This document shows positions 62,861 through 64,000 of a DNA stretch of 64,000 bases, in pieces. Made by a program: the position numbers and the translations under genes. Below the pieces are notes generated by a model. The model did no database searches, was not told the DNA's origin, and was given only the letters and a program-made list of their open reading frames with translations. Location of the stretch: positions 2,306,654 through 2,370,653 of the forward strand of contig NZ_CP030118.1 of assembly GCF_006968745.1 (NCBI RefSeq), read 5' to 3'. The first letter of the stretch is position 1. Each line of letters starts with the position of its first letter. This DNA comes from Brasilonema sennae CENA114. GTDB taxonomy: Bacteria > Cyanobacteriota > Cyanobacteriia > Cyanobacteriales > Nostocaceae.

Positions 62861-63700
62861 ATGATTAGAAAAAAAATAACAGGACTTTTTGCTGCAACTG
62901 CTGCTATCACAAGTGTATTTTCTGCTGTCACTCCTGCAAGCGCTGCCACATTTACTTGGGAGAACCTGACACCCTACGAAGTTAAAGACAAATCAACTGA
63001 TGATTCAGGGTTTCAATCTCGAATTCCTGAGTTCCAGCAATATGTGCAACAGGAAAGAATTGCAATTCCTGAAGACACATTAAATAAACTAGACCCCACG
63101 AAGCTGAGTCTGAAAAATGACCACAATGTTCGCGTTTGGTTCTTAAATGAGGGTGCTGGCTATAAGAACCAGTTGGCTTATGAAGCTATCAACGGTTCTG
63201 ACTACCAAAAAGGATTGGTTTTTGACAATATTTCTTGTAATACATCAAATGGCGCTAATTCAACGTGTCAGATGGGAGAAGAGAATGGTGTTTTAAATAT
63301 CGGAGACTATGTTGATTTAGGCACTAAAGCAGCTGGAACTAAACTCAATTTCTTTCTGAAAGCAGATGGGTTTAATAATCCTAACGGCTATGTTTACGGC
63401 GCAGATGCCACTCAAAATCCAGACAAACTGAATCATTTAGTAGCTTATGAAACGGATGGTTATCTGTTGGTGGGTTTTGAGGATTTGTATGGACCAAAAG
63501 GTTTGAAATCTGATGGAAATGGTCTTTTAACAGCTGATCGCGACTTCAACGACGTTGTTTTCTTGATTGATTTAGGTAGGGACAACATAGCGACTGTTCC
63601 AGAATCTGCAAGTGCGATCGCACTTTTGGGTATGGGAGGAGTTGGTGTGGTGTTACAACAGCGTCGCCGTCGCCAAAAGCAAGCCAAGCAAATAGCTTAA
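62861..63700 (+). CDS. PEP-CTERM sorting-domain protein with DUF4114-like domain
   Basis: 279 residues. A signal peptide (ITGLFAATAAITSVFSAVTPASA) is followed by a DUF4114-like domain (about 85-240) with the motif LTADRDFNDVVFLIDL near its end. The C-terminus is a PEP-CTERM tail: VPESASAIALLGMGG, a TM helix, then an Arg-rich end (QQRRRRQKQ). Exosortase should cleave and sort it, so it is an extracellular or envelope protein. No exosortase is in the window. Cys residues around 120 could form a disulfide. Confidence 0.9.
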   Translation: MIRKKITGLFAATAAITSVFSAVTPASAATFTWENLTPYEVKDKSTDDSGFQSRIPEFQQYVQQERIAIPEDTLNKLDPTKLSLKNDHNVRVWFLNEGAGYKNQLAYEAINGSDYQKGLVFDNISCNTSNGANSTCQMGEENGVLNIGDYVDLGTKAAGTKLNFFLKADGFNNPNGYVYGADATQNPDKLNHLVAYETDGYLLVGFEDLYGPKGLKSDGNGLLTADRDFNDVVFLIDLGRDNIATVPESASAIALLGMGGVGVVLQQRRRRQKQAKQIA

Positions 63701-63751
63701 TTTTCTCTACATATGGGATTCGTAGGGGAAGTCGCTGGCTAAAATAGGTTT

Positions 63752-64000
63752 ATGTCCCAAACAACACCAAAAAACCAGTTGGCTTCCGATTCCTTAACGA
63801 CTACTTCTCCCACATTTATCCTAGTGGATGGACACTCCCTCGCCTTTCGTTCGTACTTCGCTTTTGCCAAAGGAAGAGACGGCGGATTACGGACAAAGAC
63901 GGGAATTCCCACAAGCGTGTGTTTTGGCTTTCTCAAATCTTTGTTGGAGGTGATGGCGACTCAACAGCCACAAGCAATGGCGATCGCCTTTGATTTGGGT
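63752..64000 (+). CDS. polA: DNA polymerase I, N-terminal part (partial)
   Basis: 83 codons, running off the window. After a polar lead (MSQTTPKNQLASD) the 5'-3' exonuclease domain begins: FILVDGHSLAFRSYFAFAK, then GLRTKTGIPTSVCFGFLKSL and MAIAFDLG. This is the start of bacterial PolA, which fills gaps and removes RNA primers. The ATG at 63752 fits. Confidence 0.92.
   Translation, partial: MSQTTPKNQLASDSLTTTSPTFILVDGHSLAFRSYFAFAKGRDGGLRTKTGIPTSVCFGFLKSLLEVMATQQPQAMAIAFDLG

Overview
The window comes from the chromosome of a filamentous, probably Nostocales-type cyanobacterium. The evidence is: many HIP1 octamers (GCGATCGC); a complete NDH-1 ndhF/ndhD pair; an RbcR-type LysR regulator; an mntCAB manganese transporter whose binding protein keeps the MntC metal ligands and disulfide cysteines; CHAT/TPR, NACHT and pentapeptide-repeat proteins; Ser/Thr kinases fused to TPR or membrane segments; heptanucleotide tandem repeats; and many small palindromic dispersed repeats. 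No rRNA, tRNA or CRISPR array was found.

Layout. 1-141 is the 3' end of metK with its terminator. 681-9952 holds a membrane histidine kinase, a cluster of kinase-TPR, Ig-like/TPR, small helical and TPR-CHAT protease genes, and a fatty-acid-hydroxylase-type membrane enzyme. 10134-13735 is the mntCAB operon (minus strand) lying between two decayed genes, an egtD-like remnant and the 3' end of a psbA-like gene. 14959-25856 carries pcrA, a HicBA pair, a secreted metalloprotease with a lysozyme-like partner, dnaK and a dus gene. 25916-31203 is a toxin-antitoxin-rich island (second HicBA pair, broken DUF433 gene, DUF433/DUF5615 pair, NACHT NTPase, DUF104-type antitoxin with MazF-like toxin). 31293-40279 has a DOPA-dioxygenase-family gene, ndhD, ndhF, a thioredoxin, an NnrU/Z-ISO-type membrane protein and rbcR.

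40904-46404 has a kinase followed by a PstS-like protein, then a divergent pair: an HTH/TRADD-N-like/pentapeptide protein and a two-TM protein of the TRADD-N-associated membrane family. 46700-58222 is an unusual potassium (Kdp) locus: kdpA, kdpB, an extended kdpF-like gene, kdpC, a kinase plus small membrane protein, an RCK_C fragment, a secreted pentapeptide protein, and a kdpD that has only the sensor half. A divergent histidine kinase next to kdpA is broken by a palindromic insert at a HIP1 site. 58811-64000 carries a Crp-family regulator, a DALR-domain protein, a HAD phosphatase, a PEP-CTERM protein and the start of polA.

Themes. The best candidates for unusual biology are the TRADD-N-type pair at 44124-46404, which shares its N-terminal domain with the NACHT protein at 27877, and the rewired Kdp locus. 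Gene decay is also prominent: at least five broken or remnant genes are readable (egtD-like, psbA-like, DUF433, RCK_C, histidine kinase). Small palindromic repeats caused at least one of them and split HIP1 sites inside a coding gene.
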